Assembly (NCBI GenBank): GCA_037142735.1
Contig: JBAXAB010000007.1
Coordinates: forward strand, 1 to 42,171
Direction: 5' to 3'
Origin: JBAXAB01 sp037142735
Lineage (GTDB): Bacteria > Patescibacteriota > Minisyncoccia > Phycocordibacterales > CAIZLB01
DNA: 42,171 nt
Notes under the pieces: model-generated
The model's input: only the letters and a program-made list of their open reading frames with translations
Told to the model about the DNA's origin: nothing
The model's database searches: none
Shown: positions 8,058 through 16,525 of the stretch, in pieces
Layout of the letters: every line of letters begins with the position of its first letter
Position numbering within the stretch: the stretch's first letter is position 1
Made by a program: the position numbers and the translations under genes

Positions 8058-8714
8058 ATGACAGAAAACAATACACAACCTAATACAGAACAAAAGGCAG
8101 AAGTGAAGCCGGTGGCTCCTGTTGCAGCTACTCATTCTGCACAGATTGCTCCTCACGCTTCTGTTGTAAACGCTGAACAACCTAGACGAGACCGTAATGA
8201 TAGAAATTCAAGAGGTGGAGACAGAAAACCTCGAAGAGAACCTCGTGCCCGATCTGAATTTGATCAGAAGATTATCGATATTAGACGAGTAACCCGAGTT
8301 TCATCAGGTGGGCGACGTTTCAGCTTTGCTGTGACTATCGTGGCGGGTGACAAGAAGGGGCGAGTGGGTGTAGGAACTGGAAAGGGATCAGATACAGCAC
8401 TGGCTGTGGAAAAGGCTTTCAGAAATGCCAAGAAAAACTTGATCACTATTAATATGACAAAGACTAATAGTATTGCTCATGAGGTAGATGCAAAGTACTC
8501 TAGTTCTCGTGTAGAAATCCAGCCAGCTCCTGGAAAGGGAATGGCAGCTGGTAGTTCAGTTCGAGATGTATTGATTTTGGCTGGTATTAAAGACGTGGTC
8601 GCAAAACTACGTTCTGGTACAAAGAATAAATTGAACAATGCTATGGCCGCTGTTACTGCACTTAAAAGTGTTAAGAAACCTCGACCTAGTCACAAAGTAA
8701 AAGCTCAATCGTAA
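8058..8714 (+). CDS. rpsE: 30S ribosomal protein S5 with disordered N-terminal extension
   Basis: From about residue 65 the sequence is standard S5: FDQKIIDIRRVTRVSSGGRR, FSFAVTIVAGDKKGRVGVG, and the PGKGMAAGSSVRDVLILAGI loop. S5 takes part in decoding fidelity and the mRNA-entry helicase. The protein is 218 residues against about 166 in E. coli. Residues 1-65 are low in complexity, acidic and Pro/Ala-rich and then Arg/Asp-rich (RRDRNDRNSRGGDRKPRREP). rplO follows directly, with no L30 gene between. Confidence 0.96.
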   Translation: MTENNTQPNTEQKAEVKPVAPVAATHSAQIAPHASVVNAEQPRRDRNDRNSRGGDRKPRREPRARSEFDQKIIDIRRVTRVSSGGRRFSFAVTIVAGDKKGRVGVGTGKGSDTALAVEKAFRNAKKNLITINMTKTNSIAHEVDAKYSSSRVEIQPAPGKGMAAGSSVRDVLILAGIKDVVAKLRSGTKNKLNNAMAAVTALKSVKKPRPSHKVKAQS

Positions 8715-8740
8715 TTATTGATTTAAATAAAGACACTATT

Positions 8741-9211
8741 ATGCAAATGCACAACCTAAAGGCTAAGACAAAACGAAAGACATCCAATCAGATTGGACGC
8801 GGTGGAAAGCGTGGAAAGACTTCAGGTCGTGGAACAAAAGGACAGAAAGCTCGTGCCGGTCACAAAATTCGACCAGAACTTCGAGATTACATCAAAAAGC
8901 TTCCAAAACTTAGAGGTCATGGAAAAAATACCAATTTTTCTATTCAAACAAAGCCTGTTATAATTAACTTAGGTGATCTTGAATCTGTTTACAAGGCAGG
9001 TGAAACTGTTACCCCTACAACTTTAATCAAAAAGGGTCTACTTTCAACAGCAAAAGGACGAAATCCTAGTGTTAAAGTTCTTTTGAACGGTACGATCTCT
9101 ATTAAATTAAATATTAAAAATTGCACAGTTTCAGAAGGTGTAAAAGCGCTTATTGAAAAGGTGGGTGGTACAGTAACGGCTATGAAGTCTACGGTTGTAG
9201 CAAAAAAATAG
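8741..9211 (+). CDS. rplO: 50S ribosomal protein L15
   Basis: L15 is identified by the Gly/Arg/Lys-rich N-terminus (GRGGKRGKTSGRGTKGQKAR) and the globular C-terminus with NLGDLESVYKAGETVTP and GTISIKLNIKNC. Length is 156 residues, slightly above the usual 145. In most bacteria rpmD (L30) separates rpsE and rplO. Here the gap is 26 nt and holds no gene. Confidence 0.97.
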   Translation: MQMHNLKAKTKRKTSNQIGRGGKRGKTSGRGTKGQKARAGHKIRPELRDYIKKLPKLRGHGKNTNFSIQTKPVIINLGDLESVYKAGETVTPTTLIKKGLLSTAKGRNPSVKVLLNGTISIKLNIKNCTVSEGVKALIEKVGGTVTAMKSTVVAKK

Positions 9212-9220
9212 TCTAACTAC

Positions 9221-10504
9221 ATGACAACATTTCTAGATAAATTAAAAAGAATATTCCTTAACAAAAGCCTCAGAAACAAAATCCTATTTGTGCTGGGTGT
9301 TTTAGTCGTTTACCGATTCCTTTCCCATGTTCCAGTGCCAGGGATTCCGACTGATAAATTAGCGGCATTCTTCAACAGCAACCAGCTTTTGAACCTCATC
9401 AGCGTGTTCTCGGGTAGCGGTCTTTCAAGTCTTTCTATAATTATGTTAGGAGTAGGTCCATACATTACCGCCTCAATCATTATTCAATTAATGACCATGA
9501 TCTTCCCCAAATTGAAGGAGATGCAGCAGGAGGGCGGCGCAGAGGGCCGAAGAAAGTTTACACAGTACTCTCGTATGCTTACTGTTCCATTGGCTATTAT
9601 TCAGGCTTTTAGTTACATCATTCTTTTACAAAGAAGTGGTGTTATTCCTAGTAATATCCCTGCCTTCCAAATGATGACTAACGTCTCGATTATCGTGGCA
9701 GGTTCTATTTTGGTTATGTGGCTTGGTGAATTGGCAACAGAATTTGGTATTGGTAATGGTATATCAACTATTATTTTTGCGGGTATCGTTTCTCGATTAC
9801 CACAGATGATTGCTCAGGTTCAGAGTTCAATCTTAGACTCTTCTCAGCTTCCAGCGGTCATAGGTGCAGTAGTTCTTGCGTTAGTTGTAATCTACTTTGT
9901 GGTAGTTGTAACTGAAGCTGAAAGACCTATTCCTGTCACTTATACTAAACAAATGAGAGGTGCTAGTTCACAGGGTGGCTCAGGTGTAGCAACATATTTA
10001 CCTTTACGTTTGAATCAAGCTGGAGTTATTCCAATCATTTTTGCTATCTCAATCCTTGTGTTCCCACAGATGTTATTGTCTTTGGTAAAAAATTCTAAAT
10101 ATGCGTGGATTAATACAACTGCGGCTGGCGTTGATGCATTTATGCAAAATACCTGGTTTTACGCTGGGGCCTACTTTGTCCTTGTGGTCTTATTTACTTT
10201 CTTCTATACATCGGTGACTTTTGATCCAAAGAGTATTTCTGAAAACTTACAGAAGAATGGTGCATTCATTTCAGGTATTCGTCCAGGAGAGTCAACTATG
10301 CAATACTTGTCACACGTGGTAACTCGTATCACATTAGTCGGAGCGGTCTTCCTCGGTTTGATCGCAGTATTACCGGTAATAGTTCACGCCATAACTGGTA
10401 TCCAGGCGCTCACAATTGGTGGTACAGCCCTCCTTATCGTCGTTTCAGTGGTCATGGATATGATCAAAAAAGTCAGTGCTCAGCTATCGATGGAGGAGTA
10501 CTAA
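9221..10504 (+). CDS. secY: Protein translocase subunit SecY
   Basis: The 427-residue membrane protein has the SecY hallmarks: RFLSHVPVPGIP after TM1, GVGPYITASIIIQLM in TM2, FGIGNGISTIIFAGI, and the cytoplasmic loop PVTYTKQMRGASSQGG. Ten hydrophobic segments are visible. It forms the core of the SecYEG channel that exports unfolded proteins across the inner membrane. It is the last gene of the ribosomal operon and is followed by a strong terminator. Confidence 0.97.
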   Translation: MTTFLDKLKRIFLNKSLRNKILFVLGVLVVYRFLSHVPVPGIPTDKLAAFFNSNQLLNLISVFSGSGLSSLSIIMLGVGPYITASIIIQLMTMIFPKLKEMQQEGGAEGRRKFTQYSRMLTVPLAIIQAFSYIILLQRSGVIPSNIPAFQMMTNVSIIVAGSILVMWLGELATEFGIGNGISTIIFAGIVSRLPQMIAQVQSSILDSSQLPAVIGAVVLALVVIYFVVVVTEAERPIPVTYTKQMRGASSQGGSGVATYLPLRLNQAGVIPIIFAISILVFPQMLLSLVKNSKYAWINTTAAGVDAFMQNTWFYAGAYFVLVVLFTFFYTSVTFDPKSISENLQKNGAFISGIRPGESTMQYLSHVVTRITLVGAVFLGLIAVLPVIVHAITGIQALTIGGTALLIVVSVVMDMIKKVSAQLSMEEY

Positions 10505-10521
10505 AACTCATATTTTTAAGT

Positions 10522-10553
10522 AAAGAAAAAGCCCCGGATGGGGCTTTTTCTTT
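10522..10553 (+). terminator. Intrinsic terminator of the ribosomal-secY operon
   Basis: GCCCC (10531-10535) pairs with GGGGC (10540-10544) around a GGAT loop. The stem is extended on both sides by AAAGAAAAA and TTTTTCTTT. The flanking A- and T-runs make it potentially active in both directions. It sits 18 nt after secY. Confidence 0.9.
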
Positions 10554-10583
10554 ATCCAGATAGACAAAAGACTTTGGTTTATT

Positions 10584-10589
10584 TAGAAT
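10584..10589 (+). promoter_or_regulatory. Probable -10 element giving a leaderless transcript
   Basis: TAGAAT lies 6 nt before the ATG at 10596, right after the operon terminator. Transcription would start at or next to the start codon. No -35 consensus is seen. Confidence 0.5.
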
Positions 10590-10595
10590 TGACCT

Positions 10596-10829
10596 ATGAT
10601 TAAATCGAATGAGTCATTTGCCGATAGTTCCGAGTCTTCCCCGGATATTGATGGTAGCGAATTTATAGAGGTTCCACAGGAGGAGACTGAGGGTTTTGTT
10701 GGCCTGGGAGAGAAAGGGTTTGCAGGACTCAAAGACGTTATTGGTGCTGATAAAAAAGAAGGAGACAGAAAGAAAATCGAAAAATTAACCAAAGAGTTAC
10801 ACAAAGTTACTAAAAAAAATAAAAAATAA
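10596..10829 (+). CDS. Small charged protein of unknown function upstream of adk
   Basis: I do not recognise this 77-residue protein. Residues 1-35 are acidic and serine-rich (NESFADSSESSPDIDGSEF) and residues 50-77 are strongly basic (DKKEGDRKKIEKLTKELHKV, then KKNKK). It has no membrane segment and no Cys. Its TAA directly abuts the ATG of adk with no gap, so the two are probably translationally coupled. The -10 box 6 nt before its ATG supports a real start. A role tied to nucleotide metabolism or the ribosome is only suggested by position. Confidence 0.6.
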   Translation: MIKSNESFADSSESSPDIDGSEFIEVPQEETEGFVGLGEKGFAGLKDVIGADKKEGDRKKIEKLTKELHKVTKKNKK

Positions 10830-11441
10830 ATGCACCCATATACAATAATCTTTATTGGCCGTTCAGGATGTGGAAAGAGTACTCAGTCAGAAGCCATGCA
10901 TAAGCTTTTTTCAGAGCATCCTGACTTTGCTAAGGCAGGGGTTTTCTATCTACAAACAGGCGACGCATTTCGGGAATTCACCAAGCAAGAAGGTTATACA
11001 AATGAATTAGCTAGAGAATACTCTACTGATGGACGAAGGCAGCCAGACTTCTTGGCAGTCTGGATGTGGACACATTTATTTGTTACCAAGCTTAAAAAAG
11101 GAGAAAACGTGATTTTGGATGGTACCCCACGTTCAATTATTGAAGCAGGCGTGATCGATACTTCATTTGATTTTTATAAGTTTTCTAAACCGCTGATCAT
11201 TCATATGGACGTTAGTCGCGAATGGGCGGAGGAGCGTCTAAAGGCGCGTCACCGAGATGATGACAAAGCTATAGAAGCCATCGAAAGACGCTTAAAATGG
11301 TACGAGACTGACGTAGAACCGGTTCTCGAACATTATCGCCAGAGCCCTCATGTAACGTACTGCAGAATCAAAGGGGAACAGCCGATTGAAGACGTAAAGA
11401 GAGATATAATGAAGGCTGTTGGCCTTGAAAGCTATCTGTAG
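10830..11441 (+). CDS. adk: Adenylate kinase family nucleoside monophosphate kinase
   Basis: The 203-residue protein has a P-loop (GRSGCGKST, 10-18), an NMP-binding region with TGDAFREF, the DGTPR motif (97-101, DGFPR in classical Adk), and a lid region ARHRDD with downstream RLKWYETDVEPVLEHY. The lid is short and has no zinc ligands. It interconverts ATP, AMP and ADP. The order secY-adk-map is the usual spc/alpha junction. The sequence is divergent, so another NMP specificity cannot be excluded. Confidence 0.85.
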   Translation: MHPYTIIFIGRSGCGKSTQSEAMHKLFSEHPDFAKAGVFYLQTGDAFREFTKQEGYTNELAREYSTDGRRQPDFLAVWMWTHLFVTKLKKGENVILDGTPRSIIEAGVIDTSFDFYKFSKPLIIHMDVSREWAEERLKARHRDDDKAIEAIERRLKWYETDVEPVLEHYRQSPHVTYCRIKGEQPIEDVKRDIMKAVGLESYL

Positions 11442-11455
11442 TAGGGTATTAGATA

Positions 11456-12238
11456 ATGATATACATCAAGACTCAAAAAGAAATAGAACTCATGCGAAAG
11501 GGCGGGAAAATTCTGGCTGCTATTATTCGTAGTCTTGAAAAAGAGGCTGTGACAGGGGTAACAGCCAGTTATCTAGATGAGAAGGCGGCAGAATTGTGTA
11601 AACAACATGAGGTTATTCCAGCATTTTTAAACTATCAACCTGCCGGAGCCCCGAGACCATATCCTGCATGTCTTTGTTTATCTGTAAATGAAGAAATAGT
11701 CCACGGTCTTCCAGGTGGAAGAATTCTGAAGGATGGTGACATGGTGTCCATAGATATGGGAATTATCTACAAAAAAATGGTGCTCGATTCCGCCACTACT
11801 GTGATTGTTGGTGGAATGGAAAAAGCAGATCTAATTGCAAAGGTGATGCTATCTGCTTGTAAAACTGCATTGGATGCTGGTATGTCTGTATGTAAACCTG
11901 GAATTAAAACTGGAGACATTGGTTTTGCTATTGAACAAAAGATGAAAGAAGTTAGTAATGGGTATATATTTGAATTCGCAGAACACCTAGGAGGGCACGG
12001 AGTTGGTAAACATGTCCATGAAGATCCCTTTGTGCCTAATTATGGACGTAAGGGTCAAGGGGCATTGTTAAAGGCAGGAATGGTTATCGCCATTGAGCCT
12101 ATTTTAAATGAAGGTAAGGGGGCTATTATGGTTTCTGGTGACGGATTTACATACAAGACTGTAGACGGAAAGCGTAGTTGTCACTTTGAGCATACAGTTG
12201 CGATTACGGAGGATGGTTTTGAGGTTCTGACAAAATAA
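11456..12238 (+). CDS. map: Type I methionine aminopeptidase
   Basis: All metal ligands and the catalytic histidines are present in the 260 residues: H83 (NEEIVHGLPG), D100 and D111 (SIDMGI and LDSATT), H181 and H188 (GGHGVGKHVHEDP), E214 (IAIEP) and E245 (HFEHTV). It removes the initiator Met from nascent proteins. The N-terminal zinc extension of some homologues is absent. In many bacteria infA, rpmJ, rpsM and rpsK would follow. Here the alpha-operon genes are missing and an ATPase gene follows instead. Confidence 0.97.
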   Translation: MIYIKTQKEIELMRKGGKILAAIIRSLEKEAVTGVTASYLDEKAAELCKQHEVIPAFLNYQPAGAPRPYPACLCLSVNEEIVHGLPGGRILKDGDMVSIDMGIIYKKMVLDSATTVIVGGMEKADLIAKVMLSACKTALDAGMSVCKPGIKTGDIGFAIEQKMKEVSNGYIFEFAEHLGGHGVGKHVHEDPFVPNYGRKGQGALLKAGMVIAIEPILNEGKGAIMVSGDGFTYKTVDGKRSCHFEHTVAITEDGFEVLTK

Positions 12239-12282
12239 TTTTTTAAAAGAGGAATAACCAAAAACTCTAAATATTTTCTTCA

Positions 12283-12291
12283 TGATATAAT
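12283..12291 (+). promoter_or_regulatory. Extended -10 promoter of the TraG-like ATPase gene
   Basis: TGATATAAT (TG at 12283-12284, TATAAT at 12286-12291) is a full extended -10 element. The ATG is 17 nt downstream. No good -35 is seen. Confidence 0.6.
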
Positions 12292-12308
12292 ATGCGTTAA
12301 CGCGCATC

Positions 12309-15158
12309 ATGAAAGACCTAGAACATTTTTCTTACGATAATAAACAGTTTGGTTCTGCATCAGAAGAGCTTACGTATTTACGTAAGGTGGTGGCCGAGCG
12401 TGAGGGCGCGTTATCCGAAAGGGGAGAAAAATTTGAACGCGAGGCCATAATAAAGCAGGAAATTCAGGACTATTCACAACATCAAGCGAATCGTGTCCTT
12501 CACGAATCTTTTAAAATGCCTGATTCAGAAAGAAGAGAAATAGTTCTTGAGCTCACTCCTGAAAGTCACGATAATAAAATTGAGGAACTTTTAGGAATGT
12601 TGGGTACAAAAGGTATTAAAAATACTCTAGAGGTTGTTCGTGCACTTGGCAATCCTCATATCGACGATGATTTTCATAGATTTCTAGTGGAATACATCAA
12701 GAAGGGCTTTGATGTTCCGGGCCTAAAGGAGAAGACCCCACTTGATAGGACTTTGAGACACACTTTATACGAAGTGGCTCTGCCTGAGACTAAAAAAGAA
12801 GATAAGGAAAAACAGTTAAAAGAGATGCTGTCTTCGATGGAACAATTTTATGCCGGTATGTTGTCAACGGCTGATTTGTCTAATATTGCAGGAGAAAGTC
12901 ATAATCATTTTACAATCGAATTGGCAGTATCCGAGGGTAGTGAAGAATTTATTTTCTACGTCTCTATTCCAGATGAAAAAACTGCCTTATTTGAAAAACA
13001 GATTCTTTCAATTTTCCCTAATGCTAAAATCGCTGAAAAAAAGGACGACTACAATATATTCAATAATGATGGAGTAGCTGTTGCAAGCATCGCCAAACAA
13101 TCAAAAAATCCAATCTATCCTATCAAAACATACGATCAATTTGACTACGACCCCCTTAACGTCCTTCTCAACACTCTTTCAAAAGTCAAAAAAGACGGTG
13201 AGGGAGCTTCAGTTCAGTTAGTATTGAACCCAATGGGGGATTACTACGTAAAGCTCTACAAAGAGGCCTTAGACGACATTCAGAAGGGCACCAAGGTCAA
13301 AAAAGCCATAGATATTCGTCACACACTTTGGGGTGAATTCACAAAAATGGCAGCTGAAGCTGGGAAGGATTTTGCAAAGGAGGCTTTCGCAGGTGCAACA
13401 GATTCTAAAGACGAAGATAAAGAGAAAGATAAGAAAAAAGACAAAGAAGAGGTGGTGGATCAAATCGCTTCTGATCAAATAAAAACAAAAATTGCGACAC
13501 CTATTATTGAATCAAATATTCGTATTGTAGCGAGCGCGGAAAACACCTCACGTGCAGAAGCCATTTTGTCTGATATTGAATCTGCCTTTAATCAATTCCA
13601 GAATTCACTGGGGAATAGTCTTGAATTTAAACGTCAAAAGAAGGGGGATTTGACCGATACTCTTCACCACTTTACCTATCGCGATTTCGTATCTGAAAAT
13701 GCAATGCCGACATCGCTGAGAGAGCTTGCCACTTTGGTACATTTTCCAGTTTCACAAAATTCTTCTCCACAGTTAAAGCAATCAAAGGCGGCTACTGCTC
13801 CTGCACCCCTTGGTCTATCAAAGGACGGACTGTTTTTGGGTAAAAACAGACATCGCAATATGGAAACAGATATTTTCATTACAGCCGAAGATCGTCTTCG
13901 ACATTTCTACACTATTGGTCAGACGGGTACTGGTAAATCGACCATGTTAAAGAACATGATCATTCAAGATATTCATAATGGTGAAGGTGTATGCTTCATT
14001 GATCCACATGGTAATGATGTTCAGGATATTTTGGCCCATATTCCACCTGAACGTTATGATGATGTTGTGTACTTTGATCCATCAAACACTGAAAGGCCGA
14101 TGGCACTTAACATGTTGGAATACAATCGAGATTTTCCAGAACAGAAGACCTTTGTAGTGAATGAACTATTTAGTATTTTCCAGAAGCTTTATGGTGCAAA
14201 TCCAGAATCAATGGGTCCGATGTTTGAACAGTATTTTAGAAATGCAGCCATGTTGGTGATTGAGGATCCAGATAGTGGCTCGACACTCCTTGATGTGTCC
14301 CGTGTCCTTTCTGTAAAAAGCTTCCGTGATATGAAAGTTTCTCGATGCAAGAATCCAATCGTCGTTCAGTTTTGGAAAGAGATTGCTGAAAAGGCTGGTG
14401 GGGAAGGGTCATTGCAAAATATTGTTCCATATATCGTAAGTAAATTTGATGTGTTTCTGGCAAACGACATTATGAGACCAATTATTGCCCAGGAGAAATC
14501 ATCATTTAACTTCCGCGAGATCATGGATAACAAGAAGATTCTTCTAGTGAATCTTGCTAAGGGTCGTTTGGGAGACATTAATGCTTCATTGATTGGTCTT
14601 ATTCTTGTCGGTAAAATTCTGATGGCTGCTTTGTCCAGAGTAGATTCATTTGGTAAACACATGAATCCTTTCTATTTATATATTGATGAATTCCAAAATA
14701 TTACTACACCGTCAATCTCAACTATTTTATCAGAGGCTAGAAAATATAAACTTTCACTTAATATTGCCCACCAATTTATTTCTCAATTAGATGAAAAAAT
14801 CCGTGATGCAGTGTTTGGAAACGTTGGTTCAATGGCAGTTTTCCGAGTTGGTGCAGATGATGCAGAATTTCTACAGAAGCAGTTTGAACCGATCTTTACC
14901 ATGAATGATATTATGAATAATGACAATATGAATTGTTACTTGAGGATGCTATCTGGTGGAAAGCCAGTTCGACCTTTTAATATCGAGTTCACCTGGCCTC
15001 CAAAGGGTAATGAAGAGATTGTAGATAAACTGAAAGAGCTCTCTGCCCTTAAATTTGGCCGTCAACGAGATGATGTCGAAAAAGAAGTTCAATTGAAGTA
15101 TAAGAAAGAGCCAGTTCCTATTCCTGCAGCACCAAGACCAAATCCTTTTACCGTTTAA
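12309..15158 (+). CDS. TraG/VirD4-type conjugation or secretion ATPase
   Basis: This 949-residue protein has a C-terminal motor domain of the type IV coupling/VirB4 superfamily. The Walker A motif is at about 537-545 (GQTGTGKST), FIDPHGND follows, and the Walker B motif is at about 788-795 (LYIDEFQN, D793/E794). AREARKY-type sensor helices and a TraM-recognition-like tail (GSMAVFRVGADDAEF) follow. Residues 1-500 are soluble, helical and highly charged, including a KDEDKEKDKKKDKEEV run near 368. No N-terminal TM pair typical of VirD4 is evident. It probably moves DNA or protein substrates at the envelope. No other T4SS or relaxase gene lies in the window, so the substrate is unknown. Confidence 0.75.
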   Translation: MKDLEHFSYDNKQFGSASEELTYLRKVVAEREGALSERGEKFEREAIIKQEIQDYSQHQANRVLHESFKMPDSERREIVLELTPESHDNKIEELLGMLGTKGIKNTLEVVRALGNPHIDDDFHRFLVEYIKKGFDVPGLKEKTPLDRTLRHTLYEVALPETKKEDKEKQLKEMLSSMEQFYAGMLSTADLSNIAGESHNHFTIELAVSEGSEEFIFYVSIPDEKTALFEKQILSIFPNAKIAEKKDDYNIFNNDGVAVASIAKQSKNPIYPIKTYDQFDYDPLNVLLNTLSKVKKDGEGASVQLVLNPMGDYYVKLYKEALDDIQKGTKVKKAIDIRHTLWGEFTKMAAEAGKDFAKEAFAGATDSKDEDKEKDKKKDKEEVVDQIASDQIKTKIATPIIESNIRIVASAENTSRAEAILSDIESAFNQFQNSLGNSLEFKRQKKGDLTDTLHHFTYRDFVSENAMPTSLRELATLVHFPVSQNSSPQLKQSKAATAPAPLGLSKDGLFLGKNRHRNMETDIFITAEDRLRHFYTIGQTGTGKSTMLKNMIIQDIHNGEGVCFIDPHGNDVQDILAHIPPERYDDVVYFDPSNTERPMALNMLEYNRDFPEQKTFVVNELFSIFQKLYGANPESMGPMFEQYFRNAAMLVIEDPDSGSTLLDVSRVLSVKSFRDMKVSRCKNPIVVQFWKEIAEKAGGEGSLQNIVPYIVSKFDVFLANDIMRPIIAQEKSSFNFREIMDNKKILLVNLAKGRLGDINASLIGLILVGKILMAALSRVDSFGKHMNPFYLYIDEFQNITTPSISTILSEARKYKLSLNIAHQFISQLDEKIRDAVFGNVGSMAVFRVGADDAEFLQKQFEPIFTMNDIMNNDNMNCYLRMLSGGKPVRPFNIEFTWPPKGNEEIVDKLKELSALKFGRQRDDVEKEVQLKYKKEPVPIPAAPRPNPFTV

Positions 15159-15161
15159 AAT

Positions 15162-16499
15162 ATGAAAAAATCACCGTGGATGATACTTATAACTCTAGCC
15201 TTAGGAACTCTCCTGGTTGGTCTAGATAAAACAGTAGTTAATTTGGCAGTACCAAGAATGATTTTAGATTTCCACACGACAATCTCCTTGATTGCGTGGG
15301 TATCAACTGTGTATTTGTTGGCCAACTCAATTTTTATACCTGTGTTTGGAAAGCTAAGTGATTTGTATGGAGCTAGGAGGGTCTATATATGGGGTTTTTC
15401 TAGTTTTACTGTTATCTCGGTTATAACTGGGTTTTCTTGGAATTTAGGCAGTATGATTTTTTTAAGAGCAATTCAAGGGCTATTAGGAGCGTCAGTCTAT
15501 CCAACAGCAATGGCCCTCATTGCTGAAAATTTTACTGATAAGGAGAAAAGGGCAGAGGCTCTGGGCTTGTGGACCTCTATTATCGCAGGATCGGTTGTCA
15601 TTGGACCACTTATAGGTGGGCCACTGATTGATACATTTTCGTGGCCTGCCGCCTTCTTTGTCAACGCTCCAATTGGACTCCTTGCGTTGATTATGGCCCT
15701 AAAATATTTACCTAAAAATGAGCATGTTCCAAAATCTAAATCTTTTGATTATAAAGGTGCAAGTGCTTTCTCTCTCGTGTTGGTTGGAGTGCTGTTGGTT
15801 CTAGAAAGAGGGGTAGAGTGGGGTTGGACCTCACCAGCGGTGATAACGATCGCGATACTATCTTGTATAGCTTTTATAAGCTTTGTGAAGTTGGGAAGAA
15901 ATAACCCTCATTCGTTTATTTCATTCTCCCTTCTAAGAAACAAAGTTTTATTGGCAGTGTTACTTGTATCACTAGTTAGTTATGGAACTTTGTTTGGATT
16001 TATGTACCTCTTCTCTTTGTATGCTCAGAATATCTTGCATCTAAATGCAACAAAAAATGGATTACTTCTTTTACCTCTACTAATAACAGTAAGTTTAATG
16101 TCACCGATCGGGGGCAAAATGATGAAAAAGTATAAACCACATATTCCTGTTATTATTGGGCTATTGCTAAGTACGGTAGGTATGGGGAGTATTGTTGTGT
16201 TTTACACCTCAGCGTCACATACATTTCTCATAATTGCTCTTGGTTTAATTGGCGCAGGAATTGGGCTTACCAGTGCACCACTCAGCACAACGGCTACTAC
16301 GTCCGTAGCCCACGACTCCGTTGGGTTCGCTTCAAGTCTATTGAACTTAACAAGAAACATCGCTGGAGTCTTTTTTATCGCCATTCTTACGATTCTTCTA
16401 ACGGTTCACTTTTCATATAACCATTTGTTCCTAATTTGTTCTATTGCGACATTTTGCACACTCTTTCCGGCACTCATTTTAAAGAGGGCTACTTTGTAA
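15162..16499 (+). CDS. MFS exporter, DHA2-like drug:H+ antiporter family
   Basis: The 445-residue membrane protein has about 12-14 hydrophobic helices. It carries the MFS loop motif A variant GKLSDLYGARRVYIWG after TM2, LDKTVVNLAVP in TM1 (motif D1-like for DHA2), and the antiporter motif C region GSVVIGPLIGGPLID in TM5. It probably exports small hydrophobic compounds with proton exchange. It starts 3 nt after the ATPase gene, so the two are likely co-transcribed. Substrate cannot be inferred. Confidence 0.8.
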   Translation: MKKSPWMILITLALGTLLVGLDKTVVNLAVPRMILDFHTTISLIAWVSTVYLLANSIFIPVFGKLSDLYGARRVYIWGFSSFTVISVITGFSWNLGSMIFLRAIQGLLGASVYPTAMALIAENFTDKEKRAEALGLWTSIIAGSVVIGPLIGGPLIDTFSWPAAFFVNAPIGLLALIMALKYLPKNEHVPKSKSFDYKGASAFSLVLVGVLLVLERGVEWGWTSPAVITIAILSCIAFISFVKLGRNNPHSFISFSLLRNKVLLAVLLVSLVSYGTLFGFMYLFSLYAQNILHLNATKNGLLLLPLLITVSLMSPIGGKMMKKYKPHIPVIIGLLLSTVGMGSIVVFYTSASHTFLIIALGLIGAGIGLTSAPLSTTATTSVAHDSVGFASSLLNLTRNIAGVFFIAILTILLTVHFSYNHLFLICSIATFCTLFPALILKRATL

Positions 16500-16513
16500 A
16501 ATTCACAATTGTG

Positions 16514-16519
16514 TATAAT
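16514..16519 (+). promoter_or_regulatory. -10 element, predicted leaderless start of ndk
   Basis: TATAAT lies 6 nt before the chosen ATG at 16526. This spacing would place the transcription start on the start codon. It also argues for the ATG at 16526 rather than the in-frame ATG at 16436 inside the MFS gene. Confidence 0.6.
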
Positions 16520-16525
16520 GGTCGG

